In this document: positions 30,103-36,151 of the stretch, piece after piece
Layout: each line of letters begins with the position of its first letter
How positions within the stretch are numbered: position 1 is the first letter of the stretch
The notes under the pieces: model-generated
Told to the model about the DNA's origin: nothing
The model's input: the letters and a program-made list of their open reading frames with translations, nothing else
The model's database searches: none
Position numbers and translations under genes: made by a program
IMG/VR virus record: IMGVR_UViG_3300034198_011088
Coordinates: 1-36,285 of that record
DNA length: 36,285 nucleotides
Reading direction: 5' to 3' (one strand)
Source of the DNA: a virus

Positions 30103-30256
30103 AATTATATAGTTGGTTAATCAGCAAAGAAGAAATGTTTAAGTTTTTGGAAAAATGTTGAAGGTTTAGTGTCTATGGTTTGCTCATGTTCCGTTTTCTT
30201 TCCATTTTTGAATCATTTGGAATTTCATTTAAACAAAAATAACAAATATGCGAACA
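30103..30256. other. Gap with possible decayed coding sequence
   Basis: No complete gene is visible. On the minus strand a frame without a start codon encodes KNGKKTEHEQTIDTKPSTFF and a short Lys/Phe-rich end, which looks protein-like. A 14-codon ATG frame (MKFQMIQKWKENGT) precedes it in another phase. A frameshifted small gene is possible; nothing firmer can be said. Confidence 0.3.
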
Positions 30257-30352
30257 TCACCATTTAGAAATTTCCTGAATAAGTTCTGGAAATTTTTTAA
30301 TCTCCTCTAATTTGGCTTTGGTGATTTCGTCCTCAAAAGGTAAAATATTCAT
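30257..30352 (-). CDS. 31-residue peptide
   Basis: ATG 30352 to TGA 30257 encodes MNILPFEDEITKAKLEEIKK then FPELIQEISKW, a charged amphipathic helix. It lies 9 bases downstream of the 54-residue gene on the same strand and is read from the same promoter (30565-30592). Unrecognised; modest confidence because of size. Confidence 0.45.
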   Translation of the reverse strand: MNILPFEDEITKAKLEEIKKFPELIQEISKW

Positions 30353-30361
30353 TTAATTTTT

Positions 30362-30526
30362 TCAAATAGATTTATAGGCTTCCATATAATATTGACAATC
30401 TGGAAATTCTGGATCTACATGATTCATTGCATCAAAAAGTCCTTCTTTTTGCATTTTCTTGATATATTCATCGGAATATTCAATTTCTTTAATATCTTGA
30501 ATTTTTTTGAATTCTGTATTATTCAT
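30362..30526 (-). CDS. Small hypothetical protein, 54 aa
   Basis: ATG 30526 to TGA 30362 encodes a charged helical protein (MNNTEFKKIQDIKEIEYSDE ... PEFPDCQYYMEAYKSI). Its ATG overlaps the stop of an 11-codon leader frame (ATGA), so translation is probably coupled to it. The sigma70-like promoter at 30565-30592 drives both. Unrecognised. Confidence 0.6.
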   Translation of the reverse strand: MNNTEFKKIQDIKEIEYSDEYIKKMQKEGLFDAMNHVDPEFPDCQYYMEAYKSI

Positions 30527-30558
30527 TTTTTGTTTTGATTTTGGATTGTTTCGACCAT
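30523..30558 (-). CDS. 11-residue leader peptide
   Basis: ATG 30558 lies 6 bases after a TATAGT -10 element and opens MVETIQNQNKK, ending in TGA that overlaps the next ATG. It would be the first codon of a leaderless mRNA and deliver ribosomes to the 54-residue gene. Inference from position only. Confidence 0.4.
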   Translation of the reverse strand: MVETIQNQNKK

Positions 30559-30564
30559 GGTAAT

Positions 30565-30592
30565 ACTATACTCGATTGTCAAGGGTTTGCAA
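30565..30592 (-). promoter_or_regulatory. Sigma70-like promoter for 30558
   Basis: On the minus strand, TTGCAA (30587-30592), a 16-base spacer, TATAGT (30565-30570), then 6 bases to ATG. A TTGACA inside the spacer has no usable -10 at normal distance. Confidence 0.55.
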
Positions 30593-30638
30593 ACTATTTT
30601 TTTGAAAATCTTTTTTTGACTGAAATTGAAAAAATCTC

Positions 30639-30666
30639 TTGACTCCCGAAAAATCTGGATTATTCT
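30639..30666 (+). promoter_or_regulatory. Sigma70-like promoter for 30715 operon
   Basis: TTGACT (30639-30644), a 16-base spacer, TATTCT (30661-30666). It is divergent from 30565-30592. The leader to ATG 30715 would be about 42 nt, A-rich with no Shine-Dalgarno sequence. Confidence 0.55.
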
Positions 30667-30714
30667 GGATTTAATTCCAAAAACGGAAGAATTAAAAATA
30701 AAATACACAAAACT

Positions 30715-31158
30715 ATGGGACGAACACATAATCCAGATAATCGGTATGCATTCACATGCAAAGTAACCGGAGAAACCGTAAAAACAAATCCTCGTCAATT
30801 CGCCAAATTGGCGGAACGATATGATATCACTCCAGAGCAACTGGATACGTCATATATCAGTTGCAAAGGTCGCAGGGTAGTAGCAGACGCCAAGATGACT
30901 CCAGAGGCTGTAGTAAGCACGTATGGAGTTCATATCAATGTTGCACAAAATCTGAAATGCACTGCGAAACCTTCTGTTCCTAAAACCCGGAAACCTCGGA
31001 CTCCCAAATCGAAGATTCCTGTTGCAGTTGCTCCAGTGGAAATTCCTGTTGTTGAAAATATTCAGGAAGATAAAATTGAAGAAAATGTTGACAATGAACC
31101 AGAAGCAGAGTATGCTGCGCCAGAAGTTCAAGATCTTCTTGAACTTGCTCGAAACTAA
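30715..31158 (+). CDS. Hypothetical protein with Lys/Pro linker, 147 aa
   Basis: The N-terminal about 75 residues (FTCKVTGETVKTNPRQFAKLAERYDITPEQLDTSYISCKGRR) look like a compact DNA-binding or zinc-associated module with two cysteines. A basic Pro/Lys linker follows (KPSVPKTRKPRTPKSKIP, about 86-103), then a long acidic C-terminus. The layout is reminiscent of nucleic-acid-binding phage proteins with a regulatory acidic tail. It heads the + strand run containing the tandem ParB-like genes. No family assigned. Confidence 0.7.
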   Translation: MGRTHNPDNRYAFTCKVTGETVKTNPRQFAKLAERYDITPEQLDTSYISCKGRRVVADAKMTPEAVVSTYGVHINVAQNLKCTAKPSVPKTRKPRTPKSKIPVAVAPVEIPVVENIQEDKIEENVDNEPEAEYAAPEVQDLLELARN

Positions 31159-31167
31159 TAAAATAAC

Positions 31168-31197
31168 AAAATAAAATAAAATAAAATAAAATAAAAT
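31168..31197 (+). repeat. (AAAAT)6 pentanucleotide repeat
   Basis: Six perfect AAAAT units, extended on the left by degenerate copies from about 31158, end 2 bases before ATG 31200. The tract occupies the region where a promoter or initiation signal is expected, so copy-number changes could alter expression. Confidence 0.9.
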
Positions 31198-31199
31198 AT

Positions 31200-31616
31200 A
31201 TGCAAACCACTGTAGAAAAATCGTTTTATGAAGCTCTTCTTGAGGGTCCTGTTGCTGTATGGACCCCCAAAAGGGTAATGTCTATTATCCATGAACAGGT
31301 CCGTCTGTCTCCAGAGCAAGCAAGGCACATTCTTAGGAAATACTGCTATAATGAGCGTAATCCGGCATCGAGTGTTGTTATTAGATATGCTTCTGATATG
31401 ATAGCAAATCGTTGGGAAGCTACTGGATCTACTACTATCTGCTTCTCAAAAGAAGGAAAGCTTCTGGATGGTAAACATCGACTTCTAGCACTTATCAAGA
31501 GCGGAACTGATCAGGATTTCTTGATTACTTACGGCGTTGATAAAATTTCGTTTTTCCGTTTTCAAAATGGGGAAATCCCCGCAACCGCTGATGTTCTAGG
31601 AAGTAAAGAAAACTGA
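31200..31616 (+). CDS. Truncated ParB-like paralogue, 138 aa
   Basis: It aligns along its whole length with the N-terminal half of the next gene's product: FYEALLEGPVAVWTPK, SPEQARHILRKY, RYASDMIANRW, then CFSKEGKLLDGKHRLLALIKS and ITYGVD. L-D-G-K-H-R-L is the sulfiredoxin/ParB-like box. It stops just after the point matching T-S-D-V-L-G in the longer copy. The M-D-x-G-K-x-R motif is degraded (RFQNGEIPAT), and the C-terminal half is absent. It may be a decayed duplicate or a shortened regulatory form. An AAAAT repeat lies directly upstream. Confidence 0.75.
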   Translation: MQTTVEKSFYEALLEGPVAVWTPKRVMSIIHEQVRLSPEQARHILRKYCYNERNPASSVVIRYASDMIANRWEATGSTTICFSKEGKLLDGKHRLLALIKSGTDQDFLITYGVDKISFFRFQNGEIPATADVLGSKEN

Positions 31617-31646
31617 AATTGAACTTTCTCACTAAACTAAACTGAA

Positions 31647-31654
31647 AATAAATT
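31647..31654 (+). promoter_or_regulatory. Late-type box AATAAATT
   Basis: Five bases before ATG 31660, with the same octamer as at 5545-5552. The match to TATAAATA is imperfect. Confidence 0.4.
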
Positions 31655-31659
31655 AATAT

Positions 31660-32547
31660 ATGCAAAAAACTACTATCGAAAAGCCGTTTTATGATCAACT
31701 ACTAGACGGTCCAATCGTTTCTTGGACTCCCAAGAAATCAAAGGTTATTGTGGCAGAAACTTCGGACATTTCTCCAAATCAAGCCCGATATATTCTTAAG
31801 AAGTATAACAATATCAATCGGAAACTTTCGTCGGTTAATGTCACGAAATATGCATCTGACATGACTGCTGGACGTTGGAAAAATGACGGAGAAACTATCA
31901 TTTTCTCTAAAGAAGGAGATCTTCTGAATGGTCAACATAGGTTGCTTGGAGTCATTAAAAGTAACACCTCACAGAATTTTCTCATTAGTTACGGGGTTGA
32001 TAAATCTACCTTCGATGTTATGGATAACGGAAAGAGCAGGACTACTTCTGATGTGTTGGGAATGATGAAATATGAAAATTCTGCTATTTTGGCGGCACTT
32101 GCCCGAACAATTCTGGCATATGAGAGAAATGGTGGATTTAATGCGAAGAATTTTAAAGGTGCTAATCAAATCAGTAAATCTGAAACAATCGCATATATTG
32201 AAGCCAATCCAGAAATTGGAAATTACATTGAGCGGTATAAGAAATGTAGTTTGGTGCCAAGTTCAGTGACATCCTTCTTGTATTGGTTGTTCAGTAATAT
32301 CAATAAAGCCCATGCAGAACAATATCTGAATATGGTATTGATGGGATACGGAATTTCTCCTGACACATTGGAAAGTTATCTTTTCAATAAACTTCAACGT
32401 AATCGTAATGCGATTCAGAATAAGATGACTAAAAATGCGGTCATTTCTAACATTATTATCGGATGGAATCGATTCCGGGGACATAGTAAGAGTAGTGCGA
32501 TTCAGATTATCTGGAAGCCAGAAAATGGACTTCCGAAACCCCGATGA
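31660..32547 (+). CDS. ParB/Srx-like domain protein, 295 aa
   Basis: The N-terminal half has the ParB/sulfiredoxin-like box FSKEGDLLNGQHRLLGVIKS (about residues 87-106), preceded by KYASDMTAGRWKNDGETI and followed by SYGVDKSTFDVMDNGKSRTTSDVLG. This order is seen in a widespread phage family annotated as ParB-like. The C-terminal half is helical (ETIAYIEANPEIGNYIERY ... YLFNKLQRNRNAIQNKMTKNA) and could bind DNA. ParB-fold proteins can be nucleases, CTPases or DNA binders; which applies here is unknown. A strong terminator follows. Confidence 0.8.
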   Translation: MQKTTIEKPFYDQLLDGPIVSWTPKKSKVIVAETSDISPNQARYILKKYNNINRKLSSVNVTKYASDMTAGRWKNDGETIIFSKEGDLLNGQHRLLGVIKSNTSQNFLISYGVDKSTFDVMDNGKSRTTSDVLGMMKYENSAILAALARTILAYERNGGFNAKNFKGANQISKSETIAYIEANPEIGNYIERYKKCSLVPSSVTSFLYWLFSNINKAHAEQYLNMVLMGYGISPDTLESYLFNKLQRNRNAIQNKMTKNAVISNIIIGWNRFRGHSKSSAIQIIWKPENGLPKPR

Positions 32548-32554
32548 TGTTCGA

Positions 32555-32599
32555 GAAAAAGGGAGAAATGTTTGAGAATATCACATTTCTCCCTTTTTC
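32555..32599. terminator. Strong Rho-independent terminator
   Basis: A perfect 17-bp stem (GAAAAAGGGAGAAATGT with ACATTTCTCCCTTTTTC) has an 11-base loop and T tract. It ends the 30715-32547 operon. Confidence 0.93.
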
Positions 32600-32627
32600 A
32601 AATTTTTAGTAAATATTGGAAATTATT

Positions 32628-32885
32628 ATGGACGACGATGCCCTTCTCTCACACTTGGAAAATCTGGCGGATGATGCCAATCTTGAATTGACATCTAGGC
32701 AATTTAAGAAATTTTTTAATTTGGCCAAGGAATTGGTGGTAGAACAGGATATTACATTGGAAGAAATTCAAGAAGAATTTACAAGTATTGCGCCTGATGA
32801 CGAAGATGAATGGACTGAATTTATAGAAGCAATTTCTGAATTTATTTTTGAATTAGTGGAAAAGAATTATAAACCTGAAGAATAG
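32628..32885 (+). CDS. Small acidic protein, 85 aa
   Basis: MDDDALLSHLENLADDANLE is followed by helical acidic sequence with many Asp and Glu (IAPDDEDEWTEFIEAISEF). Very low isoelectric point, no motif, no signal. Such proteins in phages include DNA mimics and inhibitors of host enzymes, but there is no specific evidence. ATG 32628 is preferred to the in-frame TTG 32616; an AGTAAATA box lies at 32608-32615, abutting the TTG and 12 bases before the ATG. Confidence 0.6.
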   Translation: MDDDALLSHLENLADDANLELTSRQFKKFFNLAKELVVEQDITLEEIQEEFTSIAPDDEDEWTEFIEAISEFIFELVEKNYKPEE

Positions 32886-32895
32886 GGTAACAATT

Positions 32896-33022
32896 TGTGA
32901 TGTAGTGTAATAGTAACAACAGAAATATTGCACGCCTTTTTAGTAGCTACCAGTCAATGGGAGTCTCTCGTAGAACAGAGGGAAAGGAAGAGCGGGTGGA
33001 AATTGGGATTCCTGTCATCACA
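32896..33022 (+). ncRNA. Candidate structured RNA, 127 nt
   Basis: No open frame spans this stretch, and its centre is purine- and G-rich, unlike the AT-rich flanks. The ends pair perfectly (TGTGATG with CATCACA, 7 bp). Inside are an 8-base palindrome (GTAGCTAC) and short stems (CCTTT/AAAGG and CTCT/AGAG). The 5' end reads like a tRNA (7-bp acceptor, T-A, then GTGTAATAGTAAC as in many D-arms), but there is no convincing anticodon or T arm and the length is about 50 too great. It may be a degenerate or interrupted tRNA, or an unrelated RNA. Orientation is assumed from the flanking genes. Confidence 0.4.
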
Positions 33023-33041
33023 TAAATTTTTAAAAATATGA

Positions 33042-33134
33042 AATACAATTTTGAATTGCGATTCTGTTATAAAATGTTGTAAAGGGATAAAGGATCATTA
33101 TAGAGGATTTAAATGGAAATATTATGAATTATAA
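33042..33134 (+). pseudogene. C-terminal remnant of a homing endonuclease
   Basis: A frame without a start codon, preceded by TGA, encodes NCDSVIKCCKGIKDHYRGFK then WKYYEL before TAA. 'S-x-I-x-K-C-C-K-G ... G-F-x-W-K-Y' is the typical NUMOD/HTH DNA-binding tail of HNH and GIY-YIG homing endonucleases. The nuclease domain is gone. The end overlaps the first codons of thyX in another frame. Confidence 0.6.
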
Positions 33135-33771
33135 AAATAAAGTAGAACTATTAAATTGTTTTGGAAATGACTTGATGGTCGTAAATGCGGCAAGGGTTAG
33201 TTATGGGAAAATCAAAGACTTTTTAGACGATAAAGATATTAAACTCTTGAAGTATCTAAAAGAACATAAGCATACTGCACCATTTCGGCACCCTCAATTA
33301 CAGTTCAGGATTGCTTGTCCGGTGTTTGTTGAGCGGCAAATGTTCAAGCATCAGGTCGGAATGTCTGCTAATTCTATTAGTGGACGATATGTCGATTTTA
33401 GTGATAATTATTATGAGTTTTCAGAATTACGGAAACAATCAATATCCTCCAAACAAGGCAGTGATGGAGTATTAGACAGACCTGATTTGTTAGATGCTAT
33501 TAAATCCCATACAGAATCTTGTAAGAAGTTATATAAAGAATTATGTGATGCAGGGGTCGCGAAAGAACAAGCACGAGCGATTTTACCTTTATCTCTAGAA
33601 ACGCAGTTCATTTGGACCGGATCACTTCTTGCATTTATCCATTTCTGGGGATTACGATTAAAGCGTGACACTCAACAAGAAACTAGAGAAATTGCAAAAG
33701 AGATGTTAGATGCTGTTAAGAATTTCGATGGTAATCCATTTCAATACACTTTAGAGGCATTCAATCTATGA
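33124..33771 (+). CDS. thyX: FAD-dependent thymidylate synthase
   Basis: 215 aa, normal for ThyX, which makes dTMP from dUMP with methylene-tetrahydrofolate and FAD. Typical stretches are VVNAARVSYGK near the start, HTAPFRHPQLQFRIACPVFVERQMFKHQVGMSANSISGRYVDF (the ThyX signature region), and QARAILPLSLETQFIWTGSLLAFIHFWGLRL near the C-terminus. The canonical R-H-R-x7-S core is K-H-Q-x-x-x-S here, a variation I believe occurs in other phage ThyX proteins. It works with NrdAB to supply dNTPs. Its stop overlaps the next start by 4 bases. Confidence 0.92.
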   Translation: MNYKNKVELLNCFGNDLMVVNAARVSYGKIKDFLDDKDIKLLKYLKEHKHTAPFRHPQLQFRIACPVFVERQMFKHQVGMSANSISGRYVDFSDNYYEFSELRKQSISSKQGSDGVLDRPDLLDAIKSHTESCKKLYKELCDAGVAKEQARAILPLSLETQFIWTGSLLAFIHFWGLRLKRDTQQETREIAKEMLDAVKNFDGNPFQYTLEAFNL

Positions 33772-34115
33772 AAAATCCCAATTCCCAAATTTTTGAATAT
33801 CAGGCAAATCTAATATGTGAAAGATTTCCTGAAGAACTTCATGATTATATTCGATTAAAAATGAAGCATCTGGAAATCCGACATCAGAATTTGTTGGATG
33901 AATTTGATTTTGTTTCTGAACAATCCCAGATTAGATTTGAGAAATTGAAAAATAGTCTTGGACTTTGCCTGCAAGATGTGACAAGTTCCGTAGATGATGT
34001 TCTTAGGTTTATTGAAGATGATTGGGCAAATATGGTAAATGATTATGTGACATATCAAACAGGATATTTGCAGAGGTTAGAAGAAGAACTGGAACAAAGA
34101 GTGAAAGGCTATTGA
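33768..34115 (+). CDS. Hypothetical coiled-coil protein, 115 aa
   Basis: Predicted almost wholly helical with heptad-like stretches (YIRLKMKHLEIRHQNLLDEFDFVSEQ and YLQRLEEELEQRVKGY), so probably a coiled-coil oligomer. No family recognised. It is translationally coupled to thyX by an ATGA overlap. It is followed by TGA ATT ATG at the junction with the next gene. Confidence 0.65.
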   Translation: MKNPNSQIFEYQANLICERFPEELHDYIRLKMKHLEIRHQNLLDEFDFVSEQSQIRFEKLKNSLGLCLQDVTSSVDDVLRFIEDDWANMVNDYVTYQTGYLQRLEEELEQRVKGY

Positions 34116-34118
34116 ATT

Positions 34119-34619
34119 ATGAGTATCCACGATGAAACTTGGGATAAATGTCGATTTTGTAAACAAACCATTAAATCTTTTCACGGATATTATCATGACA
34201 ATGGGAATTGTTTAAAATATAAAAGTTGGCACGATTATAATAAAAAGTTTCACCTAGAATATATACCTATCGCAGTTAAACCTGATGCATTGAATGATCG
34301 TGAAGTTTTAGATTTTTTCAAACACATCTATAAAGTAGATATCTCGGATTTAATTTATTATTCAGAAGAACATGGATTTTCAGTAAATTGTAATGATATG
34401 TTTGGTGGTGGATCAGATGCAGAAAATATTAAAAATGTAAAAGATATTGAACTTTTGAAAGAATGTGGCAAAAAATGTGAAGCGGTAGGACAAGGATGGG
34501 GAGCAATTTATGGTCCACTATTATATTGTTGTTATAAAAGGAATCTAAGATTATGGGAGCGTAAATTGCAAAATATTGATCCTGAAATTCGACCATTGTT
34601 TGAGAAATTTGAAAAATGA
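34119..34619 (+). CDS. Conserved phage hypothetical protein, 166 aa
   Basis: The N-terminus carries a likely zinc site (CRFC near residue 11, plus HGYYHDNGNC). The central segment VLDFFKHIYKVDISDLIYYSEEHGFSVNCNDMFGGGSDAENI, then DIELLKECGKKCEAVGQGWGAIYGPLLYCCYKRNLR, recalls phage proteins of unknown function that share a Y-Y-S-x-x-x-G-F-x-x-N-C-N-D motif. The final codons overlap the next start by 4 bases. Confidence 0.7.
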   Translation: MSIHDETWDKCRFCKQTIKSFHGYYHDNGNCLKYKSWHDYNKKFHLEYIPIAVKPDALNDREVLDFFKHIYKVDISDLIYYSEEHGFSVNCNDMFGGGSDAENIKNVKDIELLKECGKKCEAVGQGWGAIYGPLLYCCYKRNLRLWERKLQNIDPEIRPLFEKFEK

Positions 34620-34909
34620 AATTAAAAATCTTAGAAGAACTGGAACCAAAATTTGCCGAAAAGATCAAGAGAGATTTTGATCTTCATGAAATTCGGGGAG
34701 AATCATTTGAAATTATTGAAAAATGGTTGGAAAAAGCCTTAATGATTGAAGCAACCTTATTCATGCTTCGGGCAGATGTTCTGCAAATCATTGGAATAAA
34801 AGAAGTCTCTCCGTCATTCTATGAACCAAATTTTAAATTTGTTTTTAAAAAATCGAAAGATTCTCTCGACAACCCCGAAAATGATGATATTGTATTTGAG
34901 GAAGAATAA
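34616..34909 (+). CDS. Hypothetical protein, 97 aa
   Basis: Unrecognised, helical and strongly charged (LKILEELEPKFAEKIKRDF...), with an acidic end. It is coupled to the preceding gene by an ATGA overlap and separated by 3 bases from the macrodomain gene. No clear motif. Confidence 0.65.
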   Translation: MKLKILEELEPKFAEKIKRDFDLHEIRGESFEIIEKWLEKALMIEATLFMLRADVLQIIGIKEVSPSFYEPNFKFVFKKSKDSLDNPENDDIVFEEE

Positions 34910-34912
34910 ATT

Positions 34913-35359
34913 ATGATTAAAACAATTAATAAAGATATCCTTACAGTTGAGAATGGAGTAATTCTTCAATGTGTCAATTGCTTGGGTGCCAGAGGAGGTC
35001 TGAATGGTCAGATCTGTAAGAAGTGGTCAAAGGTCAATGATGAATATGTAAAACTCATCGAAGATACTAAATCTGCATGGAAGTTGATGGGAACCAATCA
35101 GGAAATTAAAGTGGATGATGATTTGGTTGTGGTTAATATGTTCACCCAATACGATATTGGAATGTCTGCCAGAAAGACGGAATATGCCGCATTGAAATCT
35201 TGTTTGAATGCAATTGCAACCCGTTGGAATCCCAAAAAACCGTTGTATATACCATATAAAATCGCTTGCGGAATGGGGTTAGGAAGCTGGGAAATTGTAG
35301 AAGAAATGTTGGAATATTATTTTCAATGGCATGATAACGTTTTTATTTGTAAATTATGA
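34913..35359 (+). CDS. Macrodomain protein (ADP-ribose-binding fold)
   Basis: 148 aa, essentially one macrodomain. IINK-like start TINKDILTVENGVILQCVNCLGARGGLNGQI corresponds to 'G-D-I ... x-x-V-N-x-x-G-x-x-G-G-x-A'. The second phosphate-binding loop is YIPYKIACGMGLGSWEIVEEML ('P-x-I-G-x-G-x-G-G-x-x-W'). This is closest in style to OARD1/Poa1-type macrodomains that hydrolyse ADP-ribosyl esters or ADP-ribose-1''-phosphate. In a phage it could reverse host ADP-ribosylation or process RNA-repair by-products. Its stop overlaps the next ATG by 4 bases. Confidence 0.85.
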   Translation: MIKTINKDILTVENGVILQCVNCLGARGGLNGQICKKWSKVNDEYVKLIEDTKSAWKLMGTNQEIKVDDDLVVVNMFTQYDIGMSARKTEYAALKSCLNAIATRWNPKKPLYIPYKIACGMGLGSWEIVEEMLEYYFQWHDNVFICKL

Positions 35360-35634
35360 ACCTACAAGCAATGATAGATGGAATGTCTGCTGGTTGGCAG
35401 AAAGAACGTGCAGAATCCCAAATGACTCTGGGAAAACTAATTGATAAACTGGACTCACTGCCCCCAGAAACTAAATTGGAAGGATTTGGCGAACCTCATA
35501 GTTATCGCGGATATTATTCGGATTTGGCTTTTGAAAAAACTGATGAATGGTTGGCATTTTATAGATCAACTGGTATGAAAATTATGGATATCCTTAATGA
35601 TGGCACACTTGAAATTGCAGAAGACGAATTTTAA
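35356..35634 (+). CDS. Conserved phage hypothetical protein, 92 aa
   Basis: The sequence SQMTLGKLIDKLDSLPPETK then GFGEPHSYRGYYSDLAFEKT is a recognisable small family found across many unrelated phages (pattern G-x-x-x-P-x-S-Y-R-G-Y-Y-x-x-L-A-F). Its function is unknown. It starts with an ATGA overlap in the macrodomain gene (context AAATTATGAA), so it is likely co-expressed. Confidence 0.78.
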   Translation: MNLQAMIDGMSAGWQKERAESQMTLGKLIDKLDSLPPETKLEGFGEPHSYRGYYSDLAFEKTDEWLAFYRSTGMKIMDILNDGTLEIAEDEF

Positions 35635-35645
35635 AATAATGCTCC

Positions 35646-35673
35646 TTGATTTATTTGAAATCTGTGGAATAGT
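35646..35673 (+). promoter_or_regulatory. Possible sigma70-like promoter for 35680
   Basis: TTGATT (35646-35651), a 16-base spacer, AATAGT (35668-35673), then 6 bases to ATG. The -10 is poor; it is listed because spacing matches the other start-proximal promoters. Confidence 0.35.
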
Positions 35674-35679
35674 CTTCTC

Positions 35680-36087
35680 ATGAAGATTTTTGATAAATCT
35701 ATAGAATTGGCCAGAGCACTAATGACCAAAGATTGGAATGGCCGTAGATGCTTCCATTTGTCTTTTGTGTATCGAAAAAATCAACTTGTGGTAGTTGCAG
35801 AAAATTCCATCAAAACCAGTTCCCGCAATCGATTTAATTCTAAATGGGATCTTTTGAAGAAGGGACAGTGCTCTGAACTTCGGGCATTTATTTCGATCAA
35901 AAATAAATTCAATAATTTTGATTGGAAAAAATCCATCATGATTAATATTCGATTGGGAAGGAACGGCGAACTCCTGAACTCCCGTCCTTGTGTATCTTGT
36001 TCCAATCTTATAAAATATATGGAAGTTGGAAGTCTTTGGTATTCTACGGATGAAGGCGATTTCCGAAATTATTACTTGAAGAATTGA
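35680..36087 (+). CDS. Hypothetical protein, 135 aa
   Basis: Unrecognised basic protein rich in Lys, Arg, Asn and Phe (LSFVYRKNQLVVVAENSIKTSSRNRFNSKWDLL), with a CVSC pair near residue 107. The pattern 'V-A-x-N-S-x-K-T-x-x-x-x' followed by a later C-x-x-C faintly resembles deaminase-like phage proteins. The H/C-A-E signature is absent, so I do not claim it. No signal peptide. Confidence 0.65.
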   Translation: MKIFDKSIELARALMTKDWNGRRCFHLSFVYRKNQLVVVAENSIKTSSRNRFNSKWDLLKKGQCSELRAFISIKNKFNNFDWKKSIMINIRLGRNGELLNSRPCVSCSNLIKYMEVGSLWYSTDEGDFRNYYLKN

Positions 36088-36103
36088 AAATCTATGGTAT
36101 AAT
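36076..36103 (+). promoter_or_regulatory. Possible sigma70-like promoter
   Basis: TTGAAG (36076-36081), a 16-base spacer, TATAAT (36098-36103, perfect -10). There is no ATG at the leaderless position, so a leader of about 55 nt would precede ATG 36165. Confidence 0.45.
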
Positions 36104-36151
36104 TCTTTATCAACAATTATCCTTCTTCAAAAGACGATATTAGATATTAAA

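Noticed and set aside
30577-30582. TTGACA at 30577-30582 as the -35 of the 30558 promoter
   Set aside because: No acceptable -10 exists 15-19 bases away. TTGCAA 10 bases upstream pairs with TATAGT at 16 bases and fits the start-proximal pattern.
32896-33022. Functional tRNA gene
   Set aside because: There is a 7-bp acceptor and D-like arm but no anticodon arm with a 7-base loop, no TTC-type T arm and excess length. Retained only as a structured RNA candidate.
35680-36087. Nucleotide deaminase assignment
   Set aside because: Only a C-x-x-C pair is present; the H/C-A-E zinc and proton-shuttle motif is missing.
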